Assembly (NCBI RefSeq): GCF_011064545.1
Contig: NZ_JAAMFG010000035.1
Coordinates: forward strand, 62,001 to 126,000
Length of the DNA: 64,000 bases
Reading direction: 5' to 3'
From: Wenzhouxiangella sp. XN24
GTDB taxonomy: Bacteria > Pseudomonadota > Gammaproteobacteria > Steroidobacterales > XN24
Shown here piece by piece: positions 12,015 to 22,005 of the stretch; positions within the stretch are counted from its first letter, which is position 1; each line of letters begins with the position of its first letter. Position numbers and translations under genes: made by a program. The notes beneath the pieces are model-generated. The model did not search any database. It was not told the origin of the DNA and saw nothing but the letters and a program-made list of their open reading frames with translations.

Positions 12015-12911
12015 GTGAGTTCGAGCGCACAGGCGCTGCACAGCCTGCACACCATCACGGATTTCGTGCGCTGGGGCGCCAGCCGCTTCGCCGCCGCCGG
12101 GCTGCATTTCGGCCACGGCACGGACGATCCCGTGGACGAGGCGCTCGTGCTGGTGCGCCACGCCCTGCACCTGGGGCACGACCTCCCCCCGGAGTTCTAC
12201 GGCGCCCGCCTGACCGATGAAGAGAAAGGCGCGGTGCTCGCCCTCATCGAAAGGCGCATCGAGGAACGCATCCCGGCCCCTTACCTCACCGGCGAGGCCT
12301 GGTTCGCCGGCCTCCCGTTTCACGTGGACCCGCGCGTGCTGATTCCGCGCTCGCCCTTCGCGGAGCTCATCGAGACCGGCTTTGCGCCCTGGGCGGAGCG
12401 CCTGGAAATCCACCGCGTGCTGGATCTGTGCACCGGCAGCGGCTGCATCGCGATCGGCTGCGCCATGGCGTTCCCCGACGCCGCGGTCGATGCCGTGGAG
12501 TTGTCCCCCGAGGCGCTGGAGGTGGCCCGGCAGAACGTCGCGCGTCACGACGTCGGGGCGCAGGTCGAACTGCTCGCGGGCGACCTCTGGGCCCCGGTGG
12601 CAGGGCGTCGCTACGAGCTGGTGGTGAGCAACCCCCCGTACGTCGGCGACGCCGAGATGGCCCGGCTGCCGCCGGAATACGGTCACGAGCCGGAAATGGG
12701 CCTGCGTTCGGGCACCGCCGGGCTCGACGTGGTGGCGAGGATCATTGCCGGCGCGCGAGCTCACCTGCAGCCCGGCGGGCTGCTGTTCGTCGAGGTCGGC
12801 AACTCTGCGCCGGCGGTGGCGGCGGCCTGGCCGGAGCTGCCGTTCACCTGGCTGGAATTCGCGCGCGGCGGGAGCGGCGTGTTCCTGCTCAAGGCCGAGG
12901 AGCTGCCCTGA
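12015..12911 (+). CDS. prmB: 50S ribosomal protein L3 glutamine N5-methyltransferase
   Basis: SAM-dependent methyltransferase that modifies a glutamine of ribosomal protein L3. The Gly-rich SAM motif is '[16 protein letters not shown]' and the amide-binding motif is 'SNPPYV'; the N-terminal helical domain with 'WGASRF' and '[18 protein letters not shown]' is characteristic of PrmB rather than PrmC. It is directly followed by aroC, the usual gammaproteobacterial arrangement for prmB. I start at GTG 12015 (298 residues) because a GGAAGGAC box sits about 10 nt upstream; an ATG at 11973 is a possible longer start. Confidence 0.93.
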   Translation: MSSSAQALHSLHTITDFVRWGASRFAAAGLHFGHGTDDPVDEALVLVRHALHLGHDLPPEFYGARLTDEEKGAVLALIERRIEERIPAPYLTGEAWFAGLPFHVDPRVLIPRSPFAELIETGFAPWAERLEIHRVLDLCTGSGCIAIGCAMAFPDAAVDAVELSPEALEVARQNVARHDVGAQVELLAGDLWAPVAGRRYELVVSNPPYVGDAEMARLPPEYGHEPEMGLRSGTAGLDVVARIIAGARAHLQPGGLLFVEVGNSAPAVAAAWPELPFTWLEFARGGSGVFLLKAEELP

Positions 12912-14011
12912 TGTCGGGAAACACGATCGGTCGATTGTTCACTGTGACGAGCTTCGGCGAGAGCCACGGTCCCGGCCTCGGCTGCATCGTCGACGGGTGC
13001 CCGCCGGGCCTGCCGCTGGACGAGGAGGACATCCAGCGCGATGTCGAGCGGCGGCGCAGCGGCAAGTCGCGCCACGTGAGCCAGCGGCGCGAGCCCGACC
13101 AGGTGCGGATCATGTCGGGCGTCTACGAGGGCATGACCACCGGGGCGCCGATCGGGCTCGTCGTCGAGAACCTGGACGCCAAGCCGAAGGACTACTCGAA
13201 GATCGCCGAGCTGTTCCGGCCCGGCCACGCCGACTACACCTGGGCGCGCAAGTACGGGTTTCGCGATCACCGCGGCGGCGGGCGCTCCAGTGCCCGGGAG
13301 ACGGTGATGCGGGTCGCGGCCGGGGCGATCGCGCGCAAGTACCTGGCGTTGCGCCACGGCATCGACATCCGCGGCTGGCTCGCGCAGCTGGGCCCCATCG
13401 CGCTCGAGCCGGTCGCGCTCGAGACCGTCGATGACAACCCGTTTTTCTGCCCCGACCCGTCGCGCGTGCCGGAGCTGGAACGCTACATGGACGCGCTGCG
13501 CAAGGAGGGCGACTCGATCGGCGCGCGCGTCAACGTGATCGCCACGGGCGTGCCCCCCGGGCTCGGCGAGCCGGTGTTCGACAAGCTCGACGCCGACATC
13601 GCGCACGCCATGATGGGCATCAACGCGGTGAAGGCCGTGGAGATCGGCGACGGCTTCGCCGTGGTCGAACAGAAAGGCACCGCACATCGCGACGAGATGT
13701 CGCCGGAGGGTTTCCTGTCGAACCATGCCGGCGGCACGCTCGGGGGGATCTCCTCGGGCCAGGCGATTCGCGTCAGCATGGCGCTGAAACCGACTTCCAG
13801 CCTGCGGTTGCCCGGGCGCACGGTCGATGTCCGCGGCGAGGCCGCCACGGTCGTCACGACGGGACGCCACGATCCCTGCGTGGGCGTGCGCGCCACGCCG
13901 ATCGCCGAGGCCATGCTCGCGCTGGTGCTGATGGATCACCTGCTCCGCGATCGGGGCCAGAATGCCGATGTCGTGCCGGGAGCGCCGCTGATCCCCGATG
14001 CCCCCCGCTGA
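12911..14011 (+). CDS. aroC: Chorismate synthase
   Basis: Last step of the shikimate pathway: 5-enolpyruvylshikimate-3-phosphate to chorismate, reduced-FMN dependent. The 366-residue product carries the signatures '[11 protein letters not shown]' near the N-terminus, '[19 protein letters not shown]' in the middle and '[17 protein letters not shown]' near the end. The ATG at 12911 overlaps the prmB stop as TGATG, and the 3' end overlaps the MFS gene by 14 nt, so prmB–aroC–MFS–asd look like one transcription unit. Confidence 0.97.
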   Translation: MSGNTIGRLFTVTSFGESHGPGLGCIVDGCPPGLPLDEEDIQRDVERRRSGKSRHVSQRREPDQVRIMSGVYEGMTTGAPIGLVVENLDAKPKDYSKIAELFRPGHADYTWARKYGFRDHRGGGRSSARETVMRVAAGAIARKYLALRHGIDIRGWLAQLGPIALEPVALETVDDNPFFCPDPSRVPELERYMDALRKEGDSIGARVNVIATGVPPGLGEPVFDKLDADIAHAMMGINAVKAVEIGDGFAVVEQKGTAHRDEMSPEGFLSNHAGGTLGGISSGQAIRVSMALKPTSSLRLPGRTVDVRGEAATVVTTGRHDPCVGVRATPIAEAMLALVLMDHLLRDRGQNADVVPGAPLIPDAPR

Positions 14012-15251
14012 GCCGTCCGGCGCGCCGCCGAACGTCGCGCCGACCGGCCTTCATCCGCGCCTCGCGACCTTCTACCTGTTCTACTTCGGCGCGATCGGCG
14101 TGTTCGTGCCGTTCTTCTCCTTCTACCTGCAGCAGCAGGGATTCAGCGCCGTGGCCATCGGCCAGCTGATGGCGATTCCCATGGCGATGCGCGTGCTGGC
14201 GCCCGGCCTGTGGGGCTGGGCGGCCGACACCACCGGCCGGCGCGACCTGACCTTGCGCATCGGCGTGTCGCTGGCCGCCGCGGGCGCATTGTGGCTGGCC
14301 GGCGCCTCGGGCTATGTCGCGATGGCCTTCGCGCTCGCCGCCTTTGCCCTGCCGTGGAGCGGGCTCTTGCCGCAGTTCGAGGCGACCACCCTGAGCCATC
14401 TCGGCACGCGGCCGCATCGCTACGGGTTGATCCGCCTGTGGGGCTCCGTGGGGTTCATCGTCGCCGTGACGCTGGGCGGCTTCGCCTTCGAAGGGGCGCG
14501 GCTCGCCGCGGTCCCGGTCGTGTTGCTGCTGCTGGTGGTCGGCACCGCGGTGGCGGTCTGGCGTGTGCCCGCCGCACCGCCCGCCCCGACGACGACCACA
14601 GCGCCGGGCGGGCTCGGCGCCGCATTGCGCCGCCCCTGGGTGATCGCCCTGCTGCTCGTCTGCCTGCTGCAGCAGGCGGCCTTCGGGCCCTATTACGTGT
14701 TCTTCACCATCTATCTCGACGAGCTCGGTTACGGCACGGGCGTGACGGGATTGTTGTGGGCGTGGGGCGTGGCTGCCGAGATCGTCATGTTTATCTATAC
14801 TCCGCGGCTGATCGAGCGCTTCGGCTACCGGCCGCTGTTGTTGTTCGCGCTGGGCGTGTCGGTGTTGCGCTGGCTGTTGACGGCCTGGGCGGCGACGTCC
14901 CTGCCCCTGCTGGTGTTCGCGCAGACCTTGCACATGGCGGCGTTCGGCCTGTTCCACGCGGTGGTGGTGTTGCTGTTTCATCGCGCCTTCGCGGGAAGGC
15001 TGCAAGGCCGGGGTCAGGCGTTGTACAGTGCCGTGGGTTTCGGCATCGGCGGCGCCCTCGGCAGCCTGGGCAGCGGCTACGCGTGGTCGGTGGTCGGCGC
15101 CGCAGGGGCCTGGAGCGGCGCGGCGCTGCTGGCCGCGGTGGCGATGGTCGTCGCCTGGCGAGGACTGGCACATGCGGACGTCGCGGATGCGGCGCCCGCC
15201 TCGGTCACGGGACAGGATGAGGGGCGTCAGCCCATGCGAGGCAGGCAATGA
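13998..15251 (+). CDS. MFS transporter of the HcaT-like type
   Basis: Major facilitator of 417 residues with about 12 membrane segments and a short charged loop at the middle (about residue 190–205). '[35 protein letters not shown]' near the N-terminus and '[16 protein letters not shown]' resemble the MFS_1-like group that includes 3-phenylpropionate transporter HcaT and related nucleoside permeases. The substrate cannot be inferred. This gene sits after aroC in several gammaproteobacteria as far as I recall, but no functional link to chorismate is evident. It overlaps asd by four bases (ATGA). Confidence 0.8.
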   Translation: MPPAEPSGAPPNVAPTGLHPRLATFYLFYFGAIGVFVPFFSFYLQQQGFSAVAIGQLMAIPMAMRVLAPGLWGWAADTTGRRDLTLRIGVSLAAAGALWLAGASGYVAMAFALAAFALPWSGLLPQFEATTLSHLGTRPHRYGLIRLWGSVGFIVAVTLGGFAFEGARLAAVPVVLLLLVVGTAVAVWRVPAAPPAPTTTTAPGGLGAALRRPWVIALLLVCLLQQAAFGPYYVFFTIYLDELGYGTGVTGLLWAWGVAAEIVMFIYTPRLIERFGYRPLLLFALGVSVLRWLLTAWAATSLPLLVFAQTLHMAAFGLFHAVVVLLFHRAFAGRLQGRGQALYSAVGFGIGGALGSLGSGYAWSVVGAAGAWSGAALLAAVAMVVAWRGLAHADVADAAPASVTGQDEGRQPMRGRQ

Positions 15252-16276
15252 GCAGGACAAAGTCGTATTCCGTGGCGGTGGTGGGCGCAACGGGCCTGGT
15301 CGGCGAGGCCATGCTGGAGTGCCTCGCGCAACGCGAATTTCCCATCCGGCAGCTGCACCTGCTCGCCAGCGAACGCTCCGCCGGTACGGCGGTCACCTTC
15401 GCCGGGCGCAAGCATGTCGTCACCGACCTCGCCGAATTCGATTTTTCCGGCGTCGATCTCGCGCTGTTCTCGGCGGGCGGCTCGGTCTCGGCGGAGCATG
15501 CGCCGCGGGCTGCGGCGGCCGGGGCCATGGTGATCGACAACACCTCGCACTTCCGCTACGACGACGACGTGCCGCTCGTCGTGCCGGAGGTGAACCCGGA
15601 GGCGCTCGAGCGGGCCTCCCGGCGCAACATCATCGCCAACCCGAACTGCTCCACCATCCAGATGGTGGTGGCGCTGAAGCCCATCCACGACGCCGCCCGC
15701 ATCACCCGCATCAACGTGGCCACCTACCAGTCGGTCTCGGGCGCGGGCCGTCGCATGGTCGAGGAACTGGCCCGCCAGACGGCCAACCTGATGAACGGCC
15801 GGCCGCTCGGCGACATGCTCTCGCCCCGCCCCCTGGCGTTCAACGCATTGCCGCAGATCGATGCCTTCGAGGACAACGGCTACACGCGGGAAGAGATGAA
15901 GATGGTCTGGGAGACGCAGAAAATCTTCGCCGACCCGACCATCGGCGTGAACGCCACCGCGGTGCGGGTGCCGGTATTTTTCGGCCATTCGGAGGCCGTC
16001 CACATCGAGACGGAACGGAAGGTCACGGCAGTCCAGGCCCGTCGCCTGCTGCGCGAGGCCCCGGGCGTCAAGGTCATGGACAGGCGCGTGCCCGGCGGCT
16101 ATCCCACGGCGGCCACCGAGGCGACGGGCGCGGATGCGGTGTGGGTCGGGCGGATCCGCGAGGATATCTCGCACCCGCGCGGCTTGAGTCTCTGGGTCGT
16201 CTCCGACAACATTCGCAAGGGTGCCGCGCTGAATAGCGTCCAGATCGCTGAAACTTTTGTAAAAACCTACTTGTGA
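15248..16276 (+). CDS. asd: Aspartate-semialdehyde dehydrogenase
   Basis: Reduces aspartyl phosphate to aspartate semialdehyde for lysine, methionine, threonine and diaminopimelate synthesis. The N-terminal NADP motif is 'GATGLVG', the catalytic cysteine is C134 in 'NPNCSTIQMV', and the His region is 'VPVFFGHSEAVHIE'. Length 342 fits the Pseudomonas-type enzyme (about 340–370). It is the last gene of the prmB–aroC–MFS–asd unit; the likely fimV promoter starts within its last codons. Confidence 0.96.
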   Translation: MSRTKSYSVAVVGATGLVGEAMLECLAQREFPIRQLHLLASERSAGTAVTFAGRKHVVTDLAEFDFSGVDLALFSAGGSVSAEHAPRAAAAGAMVIDNTSHFRYDDDVPLVVPEVNPEALERASRRNIIANPNCSTIQMVVALKPIHDAARITRINVATYQSVSGAGRRMVEELARQTANLMNGRPLGDMLSPRPLAFNALPQIDAFEDNGYTREEMKMVWETQKIFADPTIGVNATAVRVPVFFGHSEAVHIETERKVTAVQARRLLREAPGVKVMDRRVPGGYPTAATEATGADAVWVGRIREDISHPRGLSLWVVSDNIRKGAALNSVQIAETFVKTYL

Positions 16277-16285
16277 GCTTATAGT
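16257..16285 (+). promoter_or_regulatory. Sigma70-type promoter for fimV
   Basis: A −35 box TTGTAA (16257–16262) and a −10 box TATAGT (16280–16285) are separated by exactly 17 nt. Initiation would fall near 16292, giving a leader of about 90 nt. That leader begins with a perfect 7-bp hairpin, arms 16296–16302 and 16310–16316, of unknown purpose. Predicted by eye only. Confidence 0.6.
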
Positions 16286-16381
16286 TAGGCCGCTGTCATG
16301 AGGTGCTTTCTCATGATGGTCGTGCATGGCTAAAGCCGGTCTTGGCGGTGTATGCCGCAAGGTCGCCTTCAGGGAGTGACA

Positions 16382-19300
16382 ATGTCGCGCAAGCTGATTC
16401 TTCTCGGGGTGCTGTCCCTCGTTCTCGCGCCTGGCGTGGCCTTGTCCGTCGGACTGGGCGATATCCGGCTGAATTCCTACCTGAACCAGCGCATGGACGC
16501 GGAGATTCCGCTGCGTCTCAGCTCTCGCCAGGACCTCGAATCGCTGGAGGTGCAACTGGCTTCCCGGGAGACTTTCAGCCGCTACGGGCTCGATCGTCCC
16601 GGCTTCTTCGACGAACTGGAGTTCCGCGTCCGGGGCAACGATCCCGCGAACGCGGTGATCGACGTCACGTCCGCGCAGCCGATCATCGAGCCGTTTTTGA
16701 CCTTCCTCGTGGAGGTCAACTGGAATGGCGGACGCATCCTGCGCGAGTACACGGTGCTGCTCGATCCGCCGACGTTCCTGCCGGCGCGCGAGCCGGCCGC
16801 GGTCGAGACCCCGGCGGCCCCGGCCCCGGCCACCGAAACGCAGCGTCCGGCGCCCGAGGCGCGTCCCGTGCCCGCACCGCGACCCATTGCCTCGCCGGCC
16901 CCGGGCGCCGCCACGGAGTTCGGTCCGGTGCAGCGTAACGACACGCTGTGGGAAATCGCCCGGCGCGTTCGTCCGGACAGCGCGCTGACCACCAACCAGG
17001 TGATGGTGGCGTTGTACCGGGCCAACCCGAATGCCTTCGGCGGCAACATCAACCGGCTGCGCGCCGGCGCCATCCTGCGCGTCCCGAGCCGCGCGCAGAT
17101 CGCGTCGGTGTCCACCGGCGAAGCGAATGCCGAGGTCCGCACCCAGAACCAGGCCTGGCAGGGCAGCGCCGCCGCGGCGCCTGCACGGCGCCTCGAACTG
17201 GCGCCGCCGACCGAAGCGCCCGATCGGGCCGCGCCGCCGGCGACCACCGCCCCCGGGGCCACCGAGCCTGCCGCGGCATCCGCTGCGGCCGCGCCGTCCC
17301 CGCAATTGCTCGAAGCCGTCGAACAGCTGCGCGGCGAGCTCGCCGAAACACGCCGGCTGATGGAATTGAAGGACGCGGAGATCGCCGCGCTGCAGTCACG
17401 CCTGGCGGAGATCGAGTCCGAGGGCGTGCCCGTGCAGCCGCTGCCCACGGCCCCCGTGGAACGCCCGGACGCCGTCGAGCCGGACGCGACCGAAGCGCCG
17501 GGCGAGGCCGTGGTCGAAGCCGAGCCCGCGCCGGAACCGGCGGTCGAGCCGACCCCGGAGCCCGCGCCTGTCGTCGTCGCGCCGGTCGTCACGCCGCCGG
17601 TGGCGGCACCGTCGCTGATGGATCGTGCGCTGCTGTTGCTGGGCAGCCTGTGGTTATGGCTGGTCCTGGCCATCGTATTGATCGTCGCAGCCGTGGTGCT
17701 GTTCCTGCGTCGCCGCAACGAGAGTGAGAGCTCCATCGAGGAAGACCTGGCCGAAACCGGCAAGTGGGCGGCCCTCGATGCGGCCGCCGGAAAAGCCGCG
17801 CCGGAGGCCACCGCCGGGATCGCCGCGGCCGCAGCCGGTGCTGCGTCCACGCCCCCGCCGCCACCGCGACCACGCGATACGCTCGAATCGATCCTGGTCG
17901 AGGAGAGCAAGCCGGCCGCGCCGCCTCCGGAGCCGGAGCCGCTGCCTGCGCCCGCGCCCGAGCCGGAAACCGCCGGCGACGAGGACTACCAGTATCCGTT
18001 CGAGGACACGATCGCCGGCGAAACGGGTATCAACCTGGACCAGTCGGATCCCATGGCCGAAGCCGACTTCCACATGGCTTATGGGCTGTACGACCAGGCG
18101 GCGGAGATCGTGAAGAAGGCGATCGAGCGCGAGCCGGATCGCTACGACCTGCGGCGCAAGCTCATCGACATCTGCTTCGTCTGGGGCAATGCCGACGAGT
18201 TTCTCGCGCAGGCCCGGGCCGTGCGCGAGATGGGCGGTGCGGACCAGGCCGCCGACTGGGCCAAGATCGCCATCATGGGACGCCAGATCGCCCCCGGCGA
18301 GGCCATGTTCGCCGCAGGGGAGGCACCGTCGGTGGACGTGGACCTGGGCGGCGACACCGCGGCACCCCAGGACACCAGCGAATCCGGGGAATGGCTCGAT
18401 TTCGACGTCGGCGAGTCGGATGAACCCGTCGCCACACTCGGCGATACCCGGGAGCATCCCGGCCCGGGCGCGAGACGGCCCATCGAGGAGACCGCGGAAC
18501 TGAACCTGGAGGACCTCGGCATCGACCTCGACCTCGGGGAATCGGGCGAGCACGCGCTGGAGGATCTCGCGGCGCAAGTGCCGGACGAAGCCGGCGACGA
18601 GAACGAGGACCAGTTCACGGGCACCATGCGCCTCGAGGACACCCCCGCATTCGACACCTCCGCCGACGAGTCGGACGAGCCCGATACCCGTCTCGCTCCG
18701 GGCCCTTCGTTCCCGGCCGAGGACGAGGACGATGACGGCGGCACGCTCATGATGGAAGCGCTCGATATGCCGCCGAGCGACGACCCGACCCAGCGCGGCG
18801 AAGCGCTCGGGCTGTCGGAGGACGATCCGACACTGTCGGGCCTGTCGGGCATATCGCGCGATGCGCTGGGCGAGGACGATACGTTGCTGCGCGAGGCGAG
18901 GCTGTCCGGGGAGGGCGACGAATCCCCCGGCGAGGACGATCCCACCCTGACGGGTTTCGAGTCGCTGGCGGCCGATGTCGGCGAGGACGAACAGGACGAC
19001 GACGAGGATCGCACGATGCTGGCCCGCTTCGAGGCCGCGGACGATTCGCCGACCACGGAGATGGGCACGATCGACGAGGACGTCGATCTCGACCTCGACG
19101 AGCTCACGCAGGTCCTCGAGTCCGACCTGGAATCCTACAAGTCCGAGGAAGACGCCGACGCCACCCAGATGGCGCCGCGTTATCCGGGCGAATCCGACGG
19201 CGATGCGGACGCCACCATGATGGCCCCGGCGCTCGAGGAACGCGGTGAGCAGGACGAGGACGACGATGCGACGCAGATGTCGCCTCGCCCGGATGCCGAA

Positions 19301-19507
19301 GAGGCGGGCGCGTCGTATGAAGCGGGTGATACGCGCGAGATGTCGCCGGTCGAGATGAACGAAGTGGGCACCAAGCTGGACCTGGCGCGGGCCTACATCG
19401 ACATGGGCGACCCGGAAGGCGCCCGCAGCATCCTCGGCGAAGTCCTCGAGGAAGGCGACGAGGCCCAGCGCGAAGAAGCCCGCGAGCTCCTCGACAACCT
19501 CGACTGA
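16382..19507 (+). CDS. fimV: FimV/HubP-family polar landmark protein
   Basis: Large inner-membrane landmark protein that organises the cell pole, type IV pili and chemotaxis. The 1041-residue product has a signal peptide (1–22), the FimV N-terminal domain (about 23–140), a Pro-rich linker, a LysM-like peptidoglycan-binding domain (about 180–238, 'RNDTLWEIARRV'), an Ala/Pro linker and short coiled coil, a transmembrane helix (about 417–444), a TPR-like block (about 555–640), a very acidic cytoplasmic region (about 660–980) and the conserved C-terminal FimV domain ending 'REEARELLDNLD'. The acidic region repeats Thr-centred motifs such as DDPTL, DATQM and EDDTL. I use ATG 16382, since a signal peptide begins there and GGGAGTG precedes it; an upstream in-frame start would add ten residues. 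Confidence 0.93.
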   Translation: MSRKLILLGVLSLVLAPGVALSVGLGDIRLNSYLNQRMDAEIPLRLSSRQDLESLEVQLASRETFSRYGLDRPGFFDELEFRVRGNDPANAVIDVTSAQPIIEPFLTFLVEVNWNGGRILREYTVLLDPPTFLPAREPAAVETPAAPAPATETQRPAPEARPVPAPRPIASPAPGAATEFGPVQRNDTLWEIARRVRPDSALTTNQVMVALYRANPNAFGGNINRLRAGAILRVPSRAQIASVSTGEANAEVRTQNQAWQGSAAAAPARRLELAPPTEAPDRAAPPATTAPGATEPAAASAAAAPSPQLLEAVEQLRGELAETRRLMELKDAEIAALQSRLAEIESEGVPVQPLPTAPVERPDAVEPDATEAPGEAVVEAEPAPEPAVEPTPEPAPVVVAPVVTPPVAAPSLMDRALLLLGSLWLWLVLAIVLIVAAVVLFLRRRNESESSIEEDLAETGKWAALDAAAGKAAPEATAGIAAAAAGAASTPPPPPRPRDTLESILVEESKPAAPPPEPEPLPAPAPEPETAGDEDYQYPFEDTIAGETGINLDQSDPMAEADFHMAYGLYDQAAEIVKKAIEREPDRYDLRRKLIDICFVWGNADEFLAQARAVREMGGADQAADWAKIAIMGRQIAPGEAMFAAGEAPSVDVDLGGDTAAPQDTSESGEWLDFDVGESDEPVATLGDTREHPGPGARRPIEETAELNLEDLGIDLDLGESGEHALEDLAAQVPDEAGDENEDQFTGTMRLEDTPAFDTSADESDEPDTRLAPGPSFPAEDEDDDGGTLMMEALDMPPSDDPTQRGEALGLSEDDPTLSGLSGISRDALGEDDTLLREARLSGEGDESPGEDDPTLTGFESLAADVGEDEQDDDEDRTMLARFEAADDSPTTEMGTIDEDVDLDLDELTQVLESDLESYKSEEDADATQMAPRYPGESDGDADATMMAPALEERGEQDEDDDATQMSPRPDAEEAGASYEAGDTREMSPVEMNEVGTKLDLARAYIDMGDPEGARSILGEVLEEGDEAQREEARELLDNLD

Positions 19508-19511
19508 GGCC

Positions 19512-20228
19512 ATGGATCCGGCGGCCGGCGTTGCCGCGCCGGATGAAAATCCCGGCGGTTTTCATCCGGCTTTCCGGATCCTCCTGCTGGTGGCGCTGGC
19601 CGCCATGCTGTTCCGCTATTCGTTGAGCGGGATCGCGCTCGCGCTCGCGGGCCTGATGCTGGGCGCGGCCGCCGCCGGCGGGGAAACCCTGCGGGGGATC
19701 CTGAAGTCCCTGCGCCGCATCCGCTGGCTGTTGCTCTCCATCGTCATCATCTATCTCTGGGTCGCACCCGAGCCGCAGGCCGCGGGTCGTCCCTGGTACC
19801 TGCCGGCCTGGAGCGATATCGAGATCGCCCTGCAACGCGCCGGCGTGCTGGTGGTGCTCGTCACGGCGGTGGAACTCCTGCGGCGTCGCACGAGCGTGCC
19901 GGCGATGGCGGCGGGGCTGCTGGTGCTGCTTGCGCCGCTGACCCGCCTGGGTGTCGATACCGGCGTCTTCGCGCGGCGGCTCGCGATGACGCTGGATGCG
20001 GTGCCGCTGACCGCGGAGCGTGTCACCGCCGCCGCCGGCGCGCGACGCGCGGGCCGCGGGCTGGCCGGCTGGGGAGACGCGGCGGCCACGCTCGTGCGTG
20101 AACTCGAGACAGGCGCAATCGAGGCCCCATCGGATGCGCGCCTGCCGCGCCTGCCGCGCCCGCGGGTCAGCGACTGGCTGTGGCTGGCGGCGGGGCTCGC
20201 GGCCTGCTGGCTGGTGGGCCGGTTGTGA
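19512..20228 (+). CDS. Membrane protein with EcfT/CbiQ-like features
   Basis: Product of 238 residues with roughly five hydrophobic segments (about 22–60, 75–92, 110–128, 135–150 and a final one at 220–237). The alternation of short cytoplasmic basic stretches ('KSLRRIRWLL', 'ELLRRRT') and the '[30 protein letters not shown]' region resemble CbiQ/EcfT transmembrane components of energy-coupling-factor transporters, but no ATPase or S-component gene is nearby. It begins five nt after fimV and its stop overlaps the truA GTG by four bases, so it is in that operon. Function not assigned. Confidence 0.6.
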   Translation: MDPAAGVAAPDENPGGFHPAFRILLLVALAAMLFRYSLSGIALALAGLMLGAAAAGGETLRGILKSLRRIRWLLLSIVIIYLWVAPEPQAAGRPWYLPAWSDIEIALQRAGVLVVLVTAVELLRRRTSVPAMAAGLLVLLAPLTRLGVDTGVFARRLAMTLDAVPLTAERVTAAAGARRAGRGLAGWGDAAATLVRELETGAIEAPSDARLPRLPRPRVSDWLWLAAGLAACWLVGRL

Positions 20229-21028
20229 GCGGGCCGTTGCCGGGCCAGCGGCGGATCGCCGTCGGCGTGGAATACGACGGTGCCGGGCTGTTCGGCTGGC
20301 AGGTACAGAAGGACGGGCCGAGCGTGCAGGCGGCGCTGGAGACCGCGTTGTCCGCGGTGGCCGACGAAGCCGTGCGGGTGGTCGGCGCCGGGCGCACGGA
20401 CACCGGCGTCCACTCGACGGGCCAGGTGGCCCATTTCGACACCGCCGCCCGGCGCCGCCCCCGTGCCTGGCTGCTGGGGGCGAACAGCGCATTGCCGCCC
20501 GGCATCGCGTTGCGCTGGGCGGGCGAGGCACCGGACGGCTTTCACGCCCGCTTCTCCGCCGTGGCCCGCAGTTACAGCTACCTGTTGCTCAACCGGGAGG
20601 CGCGTCCGGCGCTGTGGCGCGATCGCGCCTGGTGGGTCCGCCGCCGCCTGGATGCCGAACGCATGCACGCCGCCGGCCAGGTCCTCGTCGGGCGGCACGA
20701 TTTCTCCGCGCTGCGGGCCTCCGAGTGCCAGTCCCGGACGCCGGAGCGCTGCATCCACAGCCTGGAGGTGACGCGGCACGGTGACTTCCTGCGCCTTGAC
20801 GTGACGGCCAACGCGTTCTTACATCACATGGTGCGCAACATCGTCGGCACGCTGGCCGCGGTGGGCCGCGGGGATCGCCCGCCGGACTGGGTGGCGGAGG
20901 TGCTGGCCGGCCGGGATCGACGCCTCGCGGGTGCCACGGCCCCGGCCGCGGGCCTGTATCTCGTGCATGTCGATTATGGCGGCCTGCTGCCGACGCCGCC
21001 GGCCGAGCGTCCCGGGCCGCTGAGTTGA
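20225..21028 (+). CDS. truA: tRNA pseudouridine(38-40) synthase
   Basis: Forms pseudouridine at positions 38–40 of tRNA anticodon stems. The catalytic aspartate lies in '[15 protein letters not shown]'; '[19 protein letters not shown]' and '[16 protein letters not shown]' are the other family blocks. With the GTG at 20225 the protein has 267 residues, close to E. coli TruA (270), and the start overlaps the upstream stop as GTGA. In many pseudomonads trpF (and sometimes trpBA) follows truA; here a 91-nt gap leads straight to accD. Confidence 0.95.
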   Translation: MSGPLPGQRRIAVGVEYDGAGLFGWQVQKDGPSVQAALETALSAVADEAVRVVGAGRTDTGVHSTGQVAHFDTAARRRPRAWLLGANSALPPGIALRWAGEAPDGFHARFSAVARSYSYLLLNREARPALWRDRAWWVRRRLDAERMHAAGQVLVGRHDFSALRASECQSRTPERCIHSLEVTRHGDFLRLDVTANAFLHHMVRNIVGTLAAVGRGDRPPDWVAEVLAGRDRRLAGATAPAAGLYLVHVDYGGLLPTPPAERPGPLS

Positions 21029-21119
21029 GCGCTTTCGTTTATCATCGGCCCGGGTCGTCGCTGCGATGCGGCGGGCGCCGCGCCGCAGCAAGCCGCACGC
21101 CGAGTCGCGAGGGGAAGGC

Positions 21120-21998
21120 ATGAACTGGTTCGACAAACTGATGCCGTCACGGATCAAGACCCAGGGCGGTACGCAGGGCCGCAGCCGCTCCGTGCCGGAG
21201 GGCCTGTGGACGAAGTGCCCGGCCTGCGACGCGGTGCTGTACCGCGCCGAAGTCGAGCGCGCCCTGTCCGTCTGTCCCAAGTGCAGCCACCACATGCGGA
21301 TCAACGCGCGCGCCCGGCTGAAAATGTTCCTCGATCCGGGTACGGGACGGGAAATCGGCCAGTCGTTGCAGCCGGAGGATCCGCTGAAGTTTCGCGACAG
21401 CAAGCGCTACCGGGACCGGCTCACCCAGGCCCAGAAGACGACGGGCGAGCAGGACGCCATGGTGGCGATGACCGGCCAGCTGCTCGGTTTGCGCCTGGCG
21501 GTCTGCGCCTTCGATTTCCAGTTCATGGGCGGCTCGATGGGCTCCGTGGTCGGGGAGCGGTTCCGCCGGGCCGTCGACGCGGCCTGCGAGCAGCGCATGC
21601 CGCTGGTGTGCTTCTCCGCGAGCGGCGGGGCGCGCATGCAGGAAGGACTCTATTCGCTGCTGCAGATGAGCAAGACCGCCGCCGCGTTGCGACGCCTGGC
21701 CGATGCCGGGATGCCCTACGTGTCGGTCATGACGGACCCGACCACCGGGGGCGTGTCCGCCAGCCTCGCCATGCTGGGCGACATCAACATCGCCGAGCCG
21801 AAAGCGCTGATCGGTTTCGCCGGACCGCGCGTCATCCAGCAGACGGTCGGCGAGACGCTGCCCGAGGGTTTCCAGCGCAGCGAATTTCTCATTCGTCACG
21901 GCGCGCTCGACATGATCGTCGATCGGCGGGAGATGCGCGCCACCATCGGCGCGTTGTTGTCGATGCTCACCCATCGCCCGCTGCAACAGGCCGGCTGA
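21120..21998 (+). CDS. accD: Acetyl-CoA carboxylase carboxyltransferase subunit beta
   Basis: Beta subunit of the carboxyltransferase that makes malonyl-CoA, the first committed step of fatty-acid synthesis. The N-terminal zinc ribbon is visible as two CxxC pairs, 'CPACDAV' (about 36–39) and 'CPKCSHH' (about 57–60). The crotonase-like domain has '[14 protein letters not shown]', '[15 protein letters not shown]' and '[14 protein letters not shown]'. Length 292. I start at ATG 21120, preceded by AGGGGAAGG, rather than an upstream in-frame start. Confidence 0.96.
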   Translation: MNWFDKLMPSRIKTQGGTQGRSRSVPEGLWTKCPACDAVLYRAEVERALSVCPKCSHHMRINARARLKMFLDPGTGREIGQSLQPEDPLKFRDSKRYRDRLTQAQKTTGEQDAMVAMTGQLLGLRLAVCAFDFQFMGGSMGSVVGERFRRAVDAACEQRMPLVCFSASGGARMQEGLYSLLQMSKTAAALRRLADAGMPYVSVMTDPTTGGVSASLAMLGDINIAEPKALIGFAGPRVIQQTVGETLPEGFQRSEFLIRHGALDMIVDRREMRATIGALLSMLTHRPLQQAG

Positions 21999-22005
21999 GG
22001 GCCGC

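Noticed and set aside
16352-16381. Longer start for fimV
   Set aside because: The added ten residues precede a clean signal peptide and have no ribosome-binding site; ATG 16382 does.
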